Below are positions 40,801 to 43,561 of a stretch of DNA of 60,785 bases, piece by piece. The notes beneath the pieces were generated by a model. The model had not been told where the DNA came from, did not search any database, and saw nothing but the letters and a program-made list of their open reading frames with translations. The stretch spans positions 1 to 60,785 of the forward strand of contig NZ_FQZA01000016.1 of the NCBI RefSeq assembly GCF_900141995.1. Reading direction: 5' to 3'. This DNA comes from Palleronia salina (lineage in GTDB: Bacteria > Pseudomonadota > Alphaproteobacteria > Rhodobacterales > Rhodobacteraceae). The translations under genes were made by a program, and so were the position numbers. Each line of letters starts with the position of its first letter. The first letter of the stretch is position 1.

Positions 40801-43414
40801 CGGCCGTGATGGCGTCGGTGCGCGACCCGTTCGCCGTAAGCGCAAGCGTCCCGAGGCCCGAGGCCGCGCCGTCGCCCAGCGCATCGCCCTCGAGCGCGGC
40901 CCGCACATCGTTGTTGCCCACGTAAAGCGCGACGGACGCGCCGATGCCCAGGTCGGTTCCGCTGGCGCCGCCGGCCTCGGTCGGGGTGGCTTCCGTCGTG
41001 GTTTCCGTGGTCGCGCTGGCGTTCAGGACCAGCGCCGCGCCGTTCAGCGACAGCCTGGCCCCGTCGGCGACGGTGGCCAGCGTATCGGTGGTGACCACGT
41101 TGATCGCCAGCGCCCCGGCGACGCCGGTCTGCGCGGACGACCCCGCCCCCGCTTCGGCATCGGCGGTATAGCCGCCCGCAACATCGAGCGTCGCGCTGAC
41201 GGAAACGGTGGGTGCCCCCTGGTAGGTGGTCGTGCCGCCCAGCGTGGCGGTCACGTCGGACTCGACGACGCCCAACGCCACGCCGACCCCGACACCCGTG
41301 GCCGCGTCCGAGGTGTTGGCCCCGCTTGCCGTGGCCGAGATCGTATCGGTCTGAAGCGCGGCCAGCGTCACGTCGCCGCCGGTGGTCGAGATGGTCCCCG
41401 AGCTGTCGACCCGCACTTCTGTCGTGGGAAGGTAGATCGAGACGGACACGGCCCCGGCGAAATCGACGCTGCCCTCCTGGGTCTCGGCCCGGTCATCGGT
41501 GGACCCGTCCTGGTTGGGGTCTTCCAGCCGTTCCTCGGATTCGTTGTCGCCGCCGGCACTGGCCGTGGCGCCGCCTGCCGTCGAGGTGGCGGAGGTGGTG
41601 ACCGTCGCGGTCGAGGTCGAGGCCAGCGCGACCGATGCCCCGCTGATCGAGGCCGCGTCCGAGACGATGACAGACGTGTCGGTGTCGATGACGCTGACGG
41701 CGACCGTGGCGCCCGCGCCGCCATCCGATCCGTCGGCCTCGGTGGTGACGTCCAGGCTCGTCTCGGCGTCCGCCGTGACCGCGCCGCCGGCCGACAGGGA
41801 CGATCCCCCGTAAAGGGAAACGCCCGCGTCCGTCACCAGAGTCGTGATCGAGATCGCCGCGTCCGTGGCCGTGTCGGTGTCCGAGCTGTCCGCCGCATCG
41901 TCGGCCGTGACCGTGACCGACACTTCGGCGTCCAGGTCCACGGCACCCGCGGCCGTGATGGTCCCGCCCGAGCCGGCATCACCGTCGGCCCCGAGGATCA
42001 CCCGGGCCTGCGGCAGCCCGACGACCAGCGCGCCCGACAGAGACGACACCGTCGCCTGCCCGGGCTCGAGCGTCGCCGTCGCCGAGGCGGTCATGGACAC
42101 GTTGCCGGTCGAGGCCGTGACGGCACCGAGGATCTCGATCTCGGCCAGCGGTGCGGCCAGGTAGACGCCTTCGGTCAGTTCGACCGGGACCAGCCCGTTG
42201 CCCTCGGCGACGGCATCGAAATCGACGTCCGAGGCCGCGACCGAGCCGCCGGAGGTGACATCGATCTGCTCGGCCGTCACCGTGACCGCGCCGCTGGTCG
42301 TCAACGTGCCGTCGAACACGACCTGGTCGAGCCCCGCGCCGCCGTCGATGGTCAGGTTGGCCGCGCCCAGGTCGATGGGCCCGTCGAGCGTCAGGATATC
42401 ACCCGCCGCGAAGGCGATGACGTCGGACAGGATCCCGTCGGTGACGAACTGGCCGAGGTCGGGGAACAGCCCGTTGTCGTCGCCCAGGTTGATGGTGAGG
42501 TTGCCCGTCGGCAGAGCGAAGGTCTGGAACTCGAAGGTCGGGACCGGGCTTTCGCTTTCGATCGTCAGGCTGCCGCCCGACTGGGACAGGCGCGCGTTGT
42601 CCGACACCGCCGACAGATCGATGACGACATCGGTCGCCGTGAGGGTCGAGGTGACAGGCTCGAGGCCGTCGTAGGTCAGGACCGAACCGTCGCGCGTGAC
42701 CGTGCCCGATGTCGGGCCGGTCGCGACGAAGGACACCTGGTCGAACGCGCCGCCGTCCAGCTCCATCGAATCGAAGCCGGCGTCGCCGCCATCCATCACC
42801 CCGTCCAGCGCGCCGGACGCGCCGACGACGAAGGTATCATCGGTATCCGCCGCGCCCTGGAGGTTCTCCACGCTCTCGAAGCGCAGCCCTTTCACGGTTC
42901 CCGCGTTGTGCCCGTCGATCCGCCAATCGGTGTCTTCCGCCGGGGCGGCGAGCGTGTCCGTCCCGAGACCGCCGTCGAACACGATGGACACGCCCGCGGG
43001 GAAGGCGCCCGAAACGTCGAGCTGCAGGCGATCGTTGCCGTCGGTGCCCGCGATCCGAATTTCGGTCGTGTCGGCCAGCGCCCGCTGGTCAACGACCTGA
43101 CCGGTATCGTCGTCGATCAGGCGGAAGGTTTCGGCGGTCGTGTCGAAATGCAGGGTGTATTCCGCGCCCGAACCGTCCAGATCGGCCATCGGCATGATAT
43201 CGGCGGAAAGCAGGTAGCGCGGCTCGAGAGCGTCGATGCGAACCGCCGAGACCTGAACGGGCATCCGTCCCGACTGGATGGCGCGGACCTGGCGCAGGAA
43301 CCTGTGACGCGACTCACCTCGGAACCAGGAATTGGGCGTTTGGGCGGCATCGGGGATCTTTGGCGTAACTTGCGTGGCGCCACGGAACGACTTGCTCAGA
43401 AACGGAAAAGCCAT
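13841..43414 (-). CDS. Giant LEPR-XLL repeat/RTX protein with C-terminal metzincin motif (9857 aa)
   Basis: One uninterrupted 29.6 kb frame. Order from the N-terminus: a basic stretch without a Sec signal peptide, LEPRYLL at residues 63-69, a short globular part, about five tandem ~375-residue super-repeats (about 670-2570), then further degenerate beta-strand repeats of 60-75 residues to about residue 4570. These are followed by mixed beta domains, an EF-hand/dockerin-like pair (about 6625-6657), Calx-beta-like segments (about 6860-7225), RTX nonapeptide blocks (about 8130-9115), two lectin-like sheets, a metzincin motif at 9704-9714, a Pro/Glu linker and a basic C-terminal helix. Acidic, Ala/Gly/Thr-rich and almost free of cysteine (I saw two), which fits a secreted calcium-loaded surface protein. 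It is last behind five export-type genes. An AGGGTGG ribosome site precedes the ATG. Function is probably adhesion or a surface layer, perhaps with proteolytic self-processing. Confidence 0.85.
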   Translation of the reverse strand: MAFPFLSKSFRGATQVTPKIPDAAQTPNSWFRGESRHRFLRQVRAIQSGRMPVQVSAVRIDALEPRYLLSADIMPMADLDGSGAEYTLHFDTTAETFRLIDDDTGQVVDQRALADTTEIRIAGTDGNDRLQLDVSGAFPAGVSIVFDGGLGTDTLAAPAEDTDWRIDGHNAGTVKGLRFESVENLQGAADTDDTFVVGASGALDGVMDGGDAGFDSMELDGGAFDQVSFVATGPTSGTVTRDGSVLTYDGLEPVTSTLTATDVVIDLSAVSDNARLSQSGGSLTIESESPVPTFEFQTFALPTGNLTINLGDDNGLFPDLGQFVTDGILSDVIAFAAGDILTLDGPIDLGAANLTIDGGAGLDQVVFDGTLTTSGAVTVTAEQIDVTSGGSVAASDVDFDAVAEGNGLVPVELTEGVYLAAPLAEIEILGAVTASTGNVSMTASATATLEPGQATVSSLSGALVVGLPQARVILGADGDAGSGGTITAAGAVDLDAEVSVTVTADDAADSSDTDTATDAAISITTLVTDAGVSLYGGSSLSAGGAVTADAETSLDVTTEADGSDGGAGATVAVSVIDTDTSVIVSDAASISGASVALASTSTATVTTSATSTAGGATASAGGDNESEERLEDPNQDGSTDDRAETQEGSVDFAGAVSVSIYLPTTEVRVDSSGTISTTGGDVTLAALQTDTISATASGANTSDAATGVGVGVALGVVESDVTATLGGTTTYQGAPTVSVSATLDVAGGYTADAEAGAGSSAQTGVAGALAINVVTTDTLATVADGARLSLNGAALVLNASATTETTTEATPTEAGGASGTDLGIGASVALYVGNNDVRAALEGDALGDGAASGLGTLALTANGSRTDAITAEGGAAGDGTVIGGAIAIAVIDDTTETDLGATGSLQASGDIDLVATHAGDATLMADGAALGGSTAVGAALALGFVDNRAGATARRDVTTTGGVSLSATGTGAASVTARAATTGTSDDEESAADADGQTAEQTGFAEERSGQSAGALSTGSEASAETSGGGVGIAAALALNVSSLDVVSAVESGAMDAADLTLASGADMDATSTADGSASDGSEGATQVGVAVAITVADVANSASVDAPATVLLGAGGDLSATAGMAAGGTHVVGAEATSGASGGDTGVAGSFALSISGATTRADMDGDVTANGGDVSASAEAATTDTVAATAAQSGASATGVGASVAISVADHLTVAELGDNAILSGAESLSLMASGAHDATTTAEGGAAAGDGTGIGGALAIDVHDRATTARIGAALTPLTLTGAATLSATHAGSSQATATGSASGNTAVGVSLALAFVDDAATTDLDRDLSATSLAMTATGTGASLADATASAEGTSKSAESGDGNTSADDQIGGATQTANDRSGDGDTTGGQASAASSGGSVAVGAAVAVNVSSLDVTAVLDGVDVTGATTLAAAADMDAEALADGSAATGEDDENPGSGDRVGVAVAINVGTLTNEAGLLSGAVIGAFSASATMAAGGAHLMRAEAKSGASGGETGVAGSFALLIANGTTRALQDGSVSAGGGDVSLDAAATTTNTVKATAAQSGAETATGVGASIAISVADHLTVAEVTGDVLGADDLSLTATGAHTATTEAEAGAQGSETGTGIGGGLAIDVHDRTTRARIGAGAETVLTGAATLTADHSGTSAATMNADASGNTAVGAAIALSFVSDTAEADLDRDLTATALAMSATGVASSAATSKASAKGTSKSQESSDGNSSANDQRDSAVSTANARSGKTNDPNANGRDTSASGTGGGAVAVGAALSLNVATLDATAVLENVAVSAQTELDARARMDATASADGSAAKAETSGTADDDLVGVAVAINVATLNNAAGLAASASVTGGFSAEALMAPSDDGAHTLGATAISGATGGNLSVAGSFALSIAETDIAATLAGDVSAAGADVTLGAASTQTTTASATAAAEQAGETGVGASIAIGVSNMDVDATIADAASVTGADAVTLSATGSGENTILAEGGAESKKSGSTAVGGGVAIAVVDQSTEAAIGIGDTLETTGSLSLSAIHHGKTETTATGKSTGSTAVGASVAVGIVTDAARSSLSRDLDVAGDVSLDAHGDGASLTNATASATGVKKSAGSSANSQESAATSRGNQAAGGTGSSGKTATGKASKGGSDVSVAAAIAVNVQTSAATATIDGALMVDATGTVAVRSSNNTDSAAQGDGSASTTSQSDAVGVGVAVNVVDMDNEARIMAGTDVSANGLTLGATMKDVGGNLTHSHVTKASSGASGGDTGIAGSFAVAVVNSDTVAIMGGANSTLTLTGGAVDIDARSDTTQQTLASAKGLSKGKSSTGVGAGIALTVTFDTTDAGIETGTVMTGTANGVAVDVTSSLLPTEDDGAITEAQAGAAGNTAVGGGVAVTYIEADTDARIGTGTGDFSMTGGALSVTANRAAHYTTRADGEAAGGNVGVGASVALNIGQDDTDATVSRAMTTGTNTAASATVATTATVASITESKASAKGQSKTKSGGGDSNTSDEEVTENTSFAQNQGGGSNASSQTGDGMFNTANTNATDESGTGLKSQAGGSNSSGGTSVAATVSVNFLDGSATAEIADGADLAATGAVSVKTTSQLTAKAIATATSTDIQSNTGVAAAVGLNITLFDSAAKIGTADVSGGSVEVAAVQPDDTAHVFNVRALAGAVSSGTGVGGSISINFIDLSSDASIGDNASVSATNGDLDVIATNRVEVQNLAGGAALSAKGSGTGVGIAVSVNIVEDLDTDAEIGAGAEVSAEGGATTVSATASFTPYTDTLELEDPTDDTNTISQEVSVTNFAAGIAAANGGTAVGGSASVNVIDIDTNATIGTGADVAGEEGVTVSAQDILTLFTGAGSIGLSIGGSGVGVAINVDVVRRDTLATIEAGADVYSSEGDVSVTAHAVDNLTSVAATFGASSDSVAAAFSIGVAVVLTNAKADIQSAAGASNVSEVSAGGDVTVAASGHLDMLFISGGAAASLSSAGIGIGSTVLVHTDTVEARIGESARIDTAGAAGLTLSAQSSENILDIVVGAGVSGGSVAVGGSVLVTVMNETTRATIADDAVVEAVSAGASDPGVALDVDSHTEVLSVAGALGLSAGSAGIGAGVNVHTITKTTEATLGDGVSVRGDGPDSFADGNIEITADSTERVATFAVAAAAGSSVGVGVGADVMVMTLTTTAAIGANASVLTRGSVKVQAVDETEVDAIVVGASAGGSGGVGAGVGVAVITKTTEAMIGANADVSGLGETATTARIGDYDVGTVASGTGVSTDAFEFDGARPDADDFEIGLPETDVDTDLVSRADSGDDPETESNPAPEISDPGLTAEREATLDEDAVSGVVVSASGKEDLESYAIGFAAGGTFGIGIGAAINVVDTTVNAAIGAGAQVNRTGDDGADAQSVVVNAVTDFSHVGVGTGVGIGGTAAVAPGVDISTLVLDVDATIGLGAAVEAENDVVVSADAKEDFFILGVGAAVGGTVGIGGGIAVVSIDNEVDAGIGADAIVVAGGDVAVSATDNTEHTLIVGGAGFSGVAGIGLSVDVVILEKDTNAYIGDRAQVDALGAGTGIDGALDGTRDSNGKIDTTEGHGVIVLARSSEDLLHLAFAAGAGTVGVAGAVNVTVVDSDTFATVGDDAQINRNAGLYTKPEVDANQGIWIGAANELTLVAGALGIAGGFVGVGASVNYTSARNDTGATVGAGADLTAKGSVNVISVSDKVVKGYVAAGGAGVVGVSGAINVLAIGSSFDSSYTDDQGNTEDATTTGGTDQVGQATSVTDKVAQQSDDSLQAMGDSGAGQDSASADGRAGAAAVSAKQNRASFDLSNKLAYSVQPEDGTSAVVLSGATIETAGNVSVSAEEIVTLDIITGSAAGGFVGVGAGVTVVTVNSAVRARLGGATTAGDTVSVSANGERKGDLLAVGVQAGAVAVGATVNVVNDRGQQLAEVTDGGSVDGASLLSVTATNDQDWDTATYSVVAGAAAVGVNFSRLNLDDGDASTDETIARIGTGAEIGQTEQVGAVSILANSIVDADSTTYGVTAGLVGVGINFAYIDVTPQVLAEIGNGAKLGATGAVSVTASSEMDADAFLLSVSVGAVGIGSSYARAIVSPDVTAALGSSITADIQGLSITATHNTDVAGDRGAKAEAQAGSGGIVGGAGATPTARANADVAALIGTGGNIDANGGAIMIRSDLRNRADADALAVSVGAVAVGASVATAEANGSSVAESFGTITGGASLQIEADANNSADVFAEASGGGLVAIFAHTATATTTPTIRAKQAGDVTVTGFVQVLADSLGQARAENNSVSGGIAGAGVGIANATLSPNVTATIASGTISAGSVLVRAQHNFGNIDTNIYRAYAKAEAASVTAGGVTVNEAHAVANGTTVATIGGGAEIDTQGDDGASGGNVTVAARAANIARGFTDGLNVGILAAVGTTQATATASGTTRAEIEDGTDGSTVDIASGALTVEAEAADRASARVNAAGGGIISASFNTSTATSASTITARIGEDRGISAIGAVKVSAKGLPEVDADTKGVSGGGIDVAASQASATLDPTILADIASGTALTATGAVTISAAATLPDDSERPTYIVQSTNGGAETLSVARHGLTEGIAVELGSSATRAYNALVIDAGTIALGNALSGGNIDAARDEITFARGHNFQNGDEVRIVKTNGTSADFESAAGTTFFVAVIDSTTIKLVDDATKAGPGWYESNAGTFRPNNIDSVTDEITLSKSYSVGDVLTYRAPGGQDFGTATVDVNTDSELTANDNDRIVFIDEDGDEDFSFRSHGFSNGDLVVYTAEATEVDENLNPPRVPDSGQALGGLSVGATYEVADRTSSSLRLKAALSDAVTYVRNGTTDSIVLQNGTWFSAGFRTGQSITISGSVDNNGTYTIASLSGATLTLSGTEPLTTLSGVAQVDTFRSNTVELSPDKPSQSNDGNTSVHTLTHVGDLPIDGLVDGQAYYVVAANGNDVKLSESENGPAINLSFSSATNQVHLLGEFGIDLDSVSGDDTYELRVDLDTGDFVGQKVFGEGGLELNEVAPQSGDGVSSSVVTGSGGGLISAKVQFASLNVTPDVDATVSAALVSSDETVSVSATADVEGSTNGRNGNGGLIAVGLADTLINQGADPITANLSIGNGTQIVAKEDVLLSTNVNGDLVADSKTTTGGGIGIARAKAKIDGDFTSAVAVSDNAVILAGDLISATSDGAMTGRAKARGTGIGFGGDGDADADFFMSNVDMGVSVGANAIVEGNEVSLVSNATGTDVQADADGRGAGFYAEGTSDAKATYKVVSDVSIASGAEITGWEGVDFRAIVTGNEIETDAFARSTGLFGYVRADTNRDLSGPNVDVSAQVVGAGGALVTAGPRDESGSGDLAGYDYDQAPFGEQRLAFLVTTVATGNSNPQDADVSRRSLAAGDADENGSTSQSDIINFNSDVLILSGRSPDLVTKELTVGAGGRIEKAVNVTINDGAGREAISSGTIQRDKIYVNDIVNPGPGDVAFDSSAIVGAGGTWTFRETLQRVEILNLSALDIQINDINVLADRQPIVTLNPLITSETMTLTFDIEADVSPTFVQIASTGDTDIELNGIIENPIGVTNIVAQGGSVIGTQSRGSGVVRTQTINIDAAEDAGTLADRVVVDIVESAGTPETFSFRTSQVNGLSDTIFLGLANRFHEGQMVRYDANGSTPLGGLVDGNFYYLSFDGDAFTEETPMIAVKLYDNADLTGDAVAISQTAQLSETHGLTGVESFTVDAGNDIALDVRALLRDDVAGDYLVEVDRIAAGNDADVLLRPTYEQTGAGLSGGVIVKHRLGNIDPARFVYYQEFVSGDPAPGNVAQGVSPGAYGSGTTERDTTYDFRGLDPDGDRTIAGLQAGAVSGVGNVNVVSAENDPADTTTNVLALTEIDTTGATVGDGHVSVDTNGWIAVTEIAGDFRVGTINSTGDDVLLYSPMSFVDAQGDSNAAAADISGTNITLVAASSFVNPDAVDVAGEITNPTVSPSGLAGGIGRANNFIETDIDNRDLSSGVLRAYDITATLTDGIFVDEVANDLRIHSVETLGDVALRTTSGSIIDARNDDLANIIGLTVDLDANGGSIGEAGDDLEIDSRAGLGQEVSLEANTDDVALEAESSIWLTETDGELRLALAHAYLGNITLTVREAAGATSTGEDLQLIRSGDARFAESDDVLPGTHDDAPRPLPHGLILAEAGEVTLNVGDDVDVHENAAIVAAGAIDLFADHTDNDAGFGATVVLRGQIIAGAIMVVGGNRAPSTPSGTTRAAPIGTWRPDDSTTDTTAADRTTRIFGNTDVDTIQFGDESGVAGGTQWGDDGYIYLGSRTRAFGSADATATTGDDGEDRFRIYYLQDMAAETAPAISAIGFATEGYESQTGGNAYATTLDVGAQHTLTLDGQADTDSYEVFTLGSQGDFRNYVINVLDTGAEDDGADTLDIFGGEDDDLFLLRGAAFLPNETAEKAGFVALLHGQVDEYADTLQGNETSVEVQRIAYDDGINGRLTVEGRGGDDGFYSDDVTVTATMDGGAGDDTFQIGQIFGANRNEADGNLLPQDVFPALVPTTRGWLSQGSSAPVLAQGGTGNDTFRVYSNQSELRLEGDDDNDLFIVRAFAIAATTDFDWDGDGDIDQDDLEAGLVQLIASNTDTNGDGGINYLDVYKTLNDTTDDVIVLDEDGVARPQIGLGFSVAQAPDIRAGGGQDEVRYNVNAPVSVDGGTGFDKLVILGTEFADDIVITEGGIFGAGLNVRYSTVEVVEVDGLEGDDEFFVQSTAFGVAYRVIGGLGSDTINVAGDVVEDIVTRELEGISGAVDHRLSSGDALYNGLVVDGLDYNVTTDGEGLVVVDEGADGFTAVREGGPNPSDSYSVRLARALTGSEVVYVTVSASRSPQEERDEAFDNPAPLPNGAGESIWLSTDPLSGTTNNTFAGLETAADDSFLREVVVDGQTEWAPNRGVVLRFDKDNWDLAQNVYLWAPDDTRAEGDRVVAVQHSVISRTSADYDAIDVRNVEVQLRDNDTPGVLVTELDPTTLQEDGRTLVVEGDGTGLSDKVSVQLTRAPEPGDTLVVKLNFGGLTGDAALADLTDKAIEIGSGDARFDADALTLTFDASNWDAPVILDIDARDDFVREDPEIAVIGFNLDAATVDPNGDFAFPNLRSGTGLLDIEVIDNETPGSVVLEDGADTVLTPDDPNTVADESVTDLYRLRLTKEPDAPVQVAILTDGLADVASVDGVAPSYQVIGGLRPVQLYTGQLIFGSDGGQATITRGEGADLGSFEKEGWEAGDLIRVGGSGVDGDYEVLAVSDQSLTLTAAGFAAATTDDVILSELIEAETWTGAARYDVVDGTARLERIESTGATAGWLGEGFVEGQRVRVSAGGLSVDAKIAIIRGFNDTQDAVLQFTSPSDAALAATFTEGATATFTVERIAAVTTFTAADYFNLREIELEADPFYEVPTTREGVKVFPVKAHRLSDIRGPLAVEGGPAGADRSLSPGVKLPGEADDFLIAIGTQAPESQQIDVLNVFNDGSLADTTGTLTETTLTGFGMGPDLVFPDVSGPIFGEGPEGQGPQTLSFPGGISFGKVNFGASGVTNDGVESTVEVVNVMLGQGNDRLDVEGTLNPAPATSAENAFTATEGWSDPDFQFLFDRTDFGGKLMISREGFDWKAEGFLVGQEVFAETANGTLVSLGRIVGIEDDLAYGPGETDPITGEPLRDPNDNSLLVLGASALPAGVDFSGSTKLVARDADVAVQLVATVATTAGGATLSRASGDWSEDGVLEGHLLGIDTAEGTRLQVRVVEISEDGRTLTVEGEGLDDGPLDALFWVQGRHGGLTVLHGGGNLQVTTTGTFDFDGNSLTRLDGRDFAESRFEVGQVIQLEGEDFTREILAIGDADPADFGEEDSFDTWGTGSVLVLGDPLAVGGATLGAGTLDTTVYVADAYTETLTSTIAIEVEEIDGTLETIVRRTDGDTFDGIAAGSTIFIEGQAGGFTVDRVLDADTIVLRDTALADCDYGPLTGTLILTVVDITRSGGQRIGGDHFVVTGGAGPDSPLVIYGDTSQDGIWYSGRPSDRLGLEFGEKPFDPFPNLPDAENEDDEWIFPLANPFDYHGNDIIDASALFADLADQGLFPSVGITAYGGRGNDLIIGSQTGDHLAGGSGDDTIIGQRGTDHIYGDSGINVDILTRALTVSTLDASPAPSLDPTQTAADSTFAPVPSPVRDPMGAAGAGQDMIEGNGSGISDGTPDIIFGDHGRVDQLVIDPNEPFDLPQKIQTTLLSSVVAIVSVEPQTGGDDVIFGSEIDDILIGGAGADAIDGGEGDDLIFGDNVDLSRRGGDDGSLYDDIASLRFQTLAGSLMYSRSDRPASAGYDLNDVSGPNSGVLMVSLDEDGKPIARDYRDPNGPSWWAEYDIDYARYHTFAVADGLEGQGAAGNDYIAGGAGNDQIFGQLGNDVIQGDGTIDGAVTGRGDGTIDGITAPERRVGAARNPLGPEDPVGALKVVASLSDDPATDGTDYIEGGGGCDVIFGGLGQDDLVGGSSSFFGLSADERPDGQDKIFGGSGVEISRNDADLPGDGTDALGAHARDADAIVGDNGDIIRLVGVDGIDLIADEALDASDPAIFAPQYEALYHSRNGLFLSFVYDRFQVADGETVADYAAEDGERVVVRGVTLLDYTAGGPDFRPDLFDLDTPVDADKNAGLTVGQDDLWRNTFGFWSRTDIGGADEVHGETGDDIVYLGGGADIAYGDAGHDDIIGGWGADWISGGTGVDGILGDDGRIFTSRNTGIVGNAAYGEQYAEGLFGIYSLLTNDPDRRTSQGNVLNEAIYTPGKVQQETINIAFEIVKSVDLTPFDSDASSIFAPVYAADPNEHDPIFADDVLFGGLGQDFIHGGSGDDAIGGHEVLSEAYVQRYGTLPDVSVDIDQTGVIGLARTDFTRPWNPSNILVFNSGDAHWNEPTPTLQRTGEFYLYDEYDPRRTILFEEDGTLWKDGAPDGKKQYFLNAPDTEGELIGGYTEFAPNGTPIESSWIEVHSDGDDRLFGDMGNDWIVGGTGRDHIYGGFGNDLMNGDDVVGVPGDGGASRDTTGALNDAPETHRVWEDRIFGGAGLDILIGNTGGDRLIDHLGEFNSYIVPFAPFGIATVSRQVPPQLWDFLAAQAFSDGVDMTRTADIGPNHESRYSNVIQEQGDPYGELGLVTQRDRGFWQDQSGPPTDPQAGNIPGGRRDILRTADFNDRTTQGFAADTGSFTAEAGIMNVTSEIEGQKASGVFLLDDFLPTYYELAATVNLDKPTGGWKANAYIIFDYHSDVDFKFAGINVSTNKIEMGYVDASGWHYTVQSNKPVRIKPGQNYDLLVAVNGNNVTLQVAGVNWFSHDYTPRIDAYGMPVPLNGGMVGIGMDGSKGRVDNFRVQTLPPDWTLDETDDFSPPVAELPRVSQSAGWVETSGRLVGTVNGTAPSVQTVDLGVGLQANAVLEMEVDIETDGMAGFVFDRYDALNYKFVALDADGGRILVGHATDEDGQVVDASFAVGLSPKGTDRLKLTTQGAGLAVSLNGGEVGSVGFNAVLSDGAFGLMVLEGAASFDDFRLATDDPQFEDALRLASRSAVHVSGDSYIVGPELDIAVAQPIYEQAVADWVATGLLDDADIAALGEVTIVIADLEGDTLARTIDGDTILIDTTAAGAGWYLDATAPEVQGTPIRAVDLLTVMRHEIGHLLGLEHESLAIMAEELESGQRVEVSTEAASVTPPAPEPEPEPVPVEDPAPEPAPAPNEKAKGKGKKHAAADHHMVFDPESGTMIAAAEAEQLFGLRQSGAELAAGAATAVALSQIGKRPAGVTSTPAQTTAKPRGSRVARLIDRLRNIA
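14243..14593 (-). other. Metzincin-like zinc protease domain at the C-terminus of the giant protein
   Basis: Residues about 9608-9724. The motif HEIGHLLGLEH (14273-14305) is a complete HExxHxxGxxH zinc site, with Glu as the catalytic base, and is followed nine residues later by a Met in LAIMAEEL that can act as the Met-turn. Upstream strands (VTIVIADLEGD, TILIDTTAAGAGWYLD) match the matrixin-type sheet. The domain may cleave the giant protein itself during or after export, or may be a remnant used only for structure. Confidence 0.7.
14600..15745 (-). other. Two lectin/glucanase-like beta-sandwich segments in the giant protein
   Basis: Two successive segments have the pattern of 3-keto-disaccharide hydrolase or concanavalin-like sheets: AYIIFDYHSDVDFKFAGIN with VNGNNVTLQVAGV, then GFVFDRYDALNYKFVALD with LKLTTQGAGLAVSLNGGEVG and ASFDDFRL at the end. 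Such sheets often bind glycans on secreted proteins. Confidence 0.5.
16060..19020 (-). repeat. RTX (hemolysin-type calcium-binding) repeat blocks
   Basis: Nonapeptides of the GGxGxDxUx type occur in several blocks, for example GGRGNDLIIG, GGSGDDTIIG, GGAGADAIDGGEGDDLIFGDN, GGAGNDQIFG, GGGADIAYGDAGHDDIIGG and GDMGNDWIVGGTGRDHIYGGFGNDLMNGD. They are separated by spacers of 50-150 residues. They should fold into calcium-dependent beta-rolls outside the cell. RTX repeats are usual in type I secretion substrates, yet no type I ABC exporter is encoded in this window. Confidence 0.85.
29500..41950 (-). repeat. Tandem super-repeats and degenerate beta repeats in the giant gene
   Basis: The basic unit is 60-75 residues with the core (G)VGxxVAIxV, a short acidic/Thr loop, AxIGxxAxV, and a final GxVxVxA strand. 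Between about 35.7 and 41.4 kb six such units are combined into a super-repeat of about 1.12 kb. Equivalent sites fall near 40.9, 39.78, 38.66, 37.54 and 36.4 kb. Each super-repeat contains one Ser/Asn/Gly-rich linker (near 40.4, 39.3, 38.2, 37.0 and 35.8 kb). Copies 2 and 3 are the most alike. From 35 kb down to about 29.5 kb the short unit continues with less similarity. Confidence 0.75.
43163..43264 (-). other. LEPR-XLL N-terminal domain of the giant protein
   Basis: Residues 51-84 read MPVQVSAVRIDALEPRYLLS and onward to MADLDGSG. The LEPRxLL motif with the preceding hydrophobic strand is the defining mark of LEPR-XLL proteins, a class of extremely large repetitive bacterial proteins. Its constant position near the N-terminus suggests a sorting or export signal; that role is not established. 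Confidence 0.8.
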
Positions 43415-43561
43415 GATCGACCCACCCTATGGAATAAGAAATTCAATCAATTTTCGACCAATCGCCACGCAAAACGCAGGCCGAAACCGTCTTCGAACTT
43501 GAACTCGAGCGTACTGTGCGTGTGGTTATTCCGCTACATAAATGTGCAAAAATCATGGCGA
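43415..43561. other. 147-bp leader before the giant gene
   Basis: This is the only sizeable gap in the export operon. On the minus strand it is AT-richer than its surroundings and ends with an AGGGTGG ribosome site before the giant gene ATG. It also holds a start-less open frame (43447-43533) encoding LEFKFEDGFGLRFAWRLVEN at its end, which is unusually protein-like. A separate promoter or an mRNA leader for the giant gene could lie here, but I see no clear consensus. Confidence 0.4.

Noticed and set aside
13841-43414. CRISPR array or tandem DNA repeats as a non-coding element
   Set aside because: The repeats are long, diverged, codon-phased and fully inside one reading frame; there are no short identical repeats with unique spacers and no cas genes.
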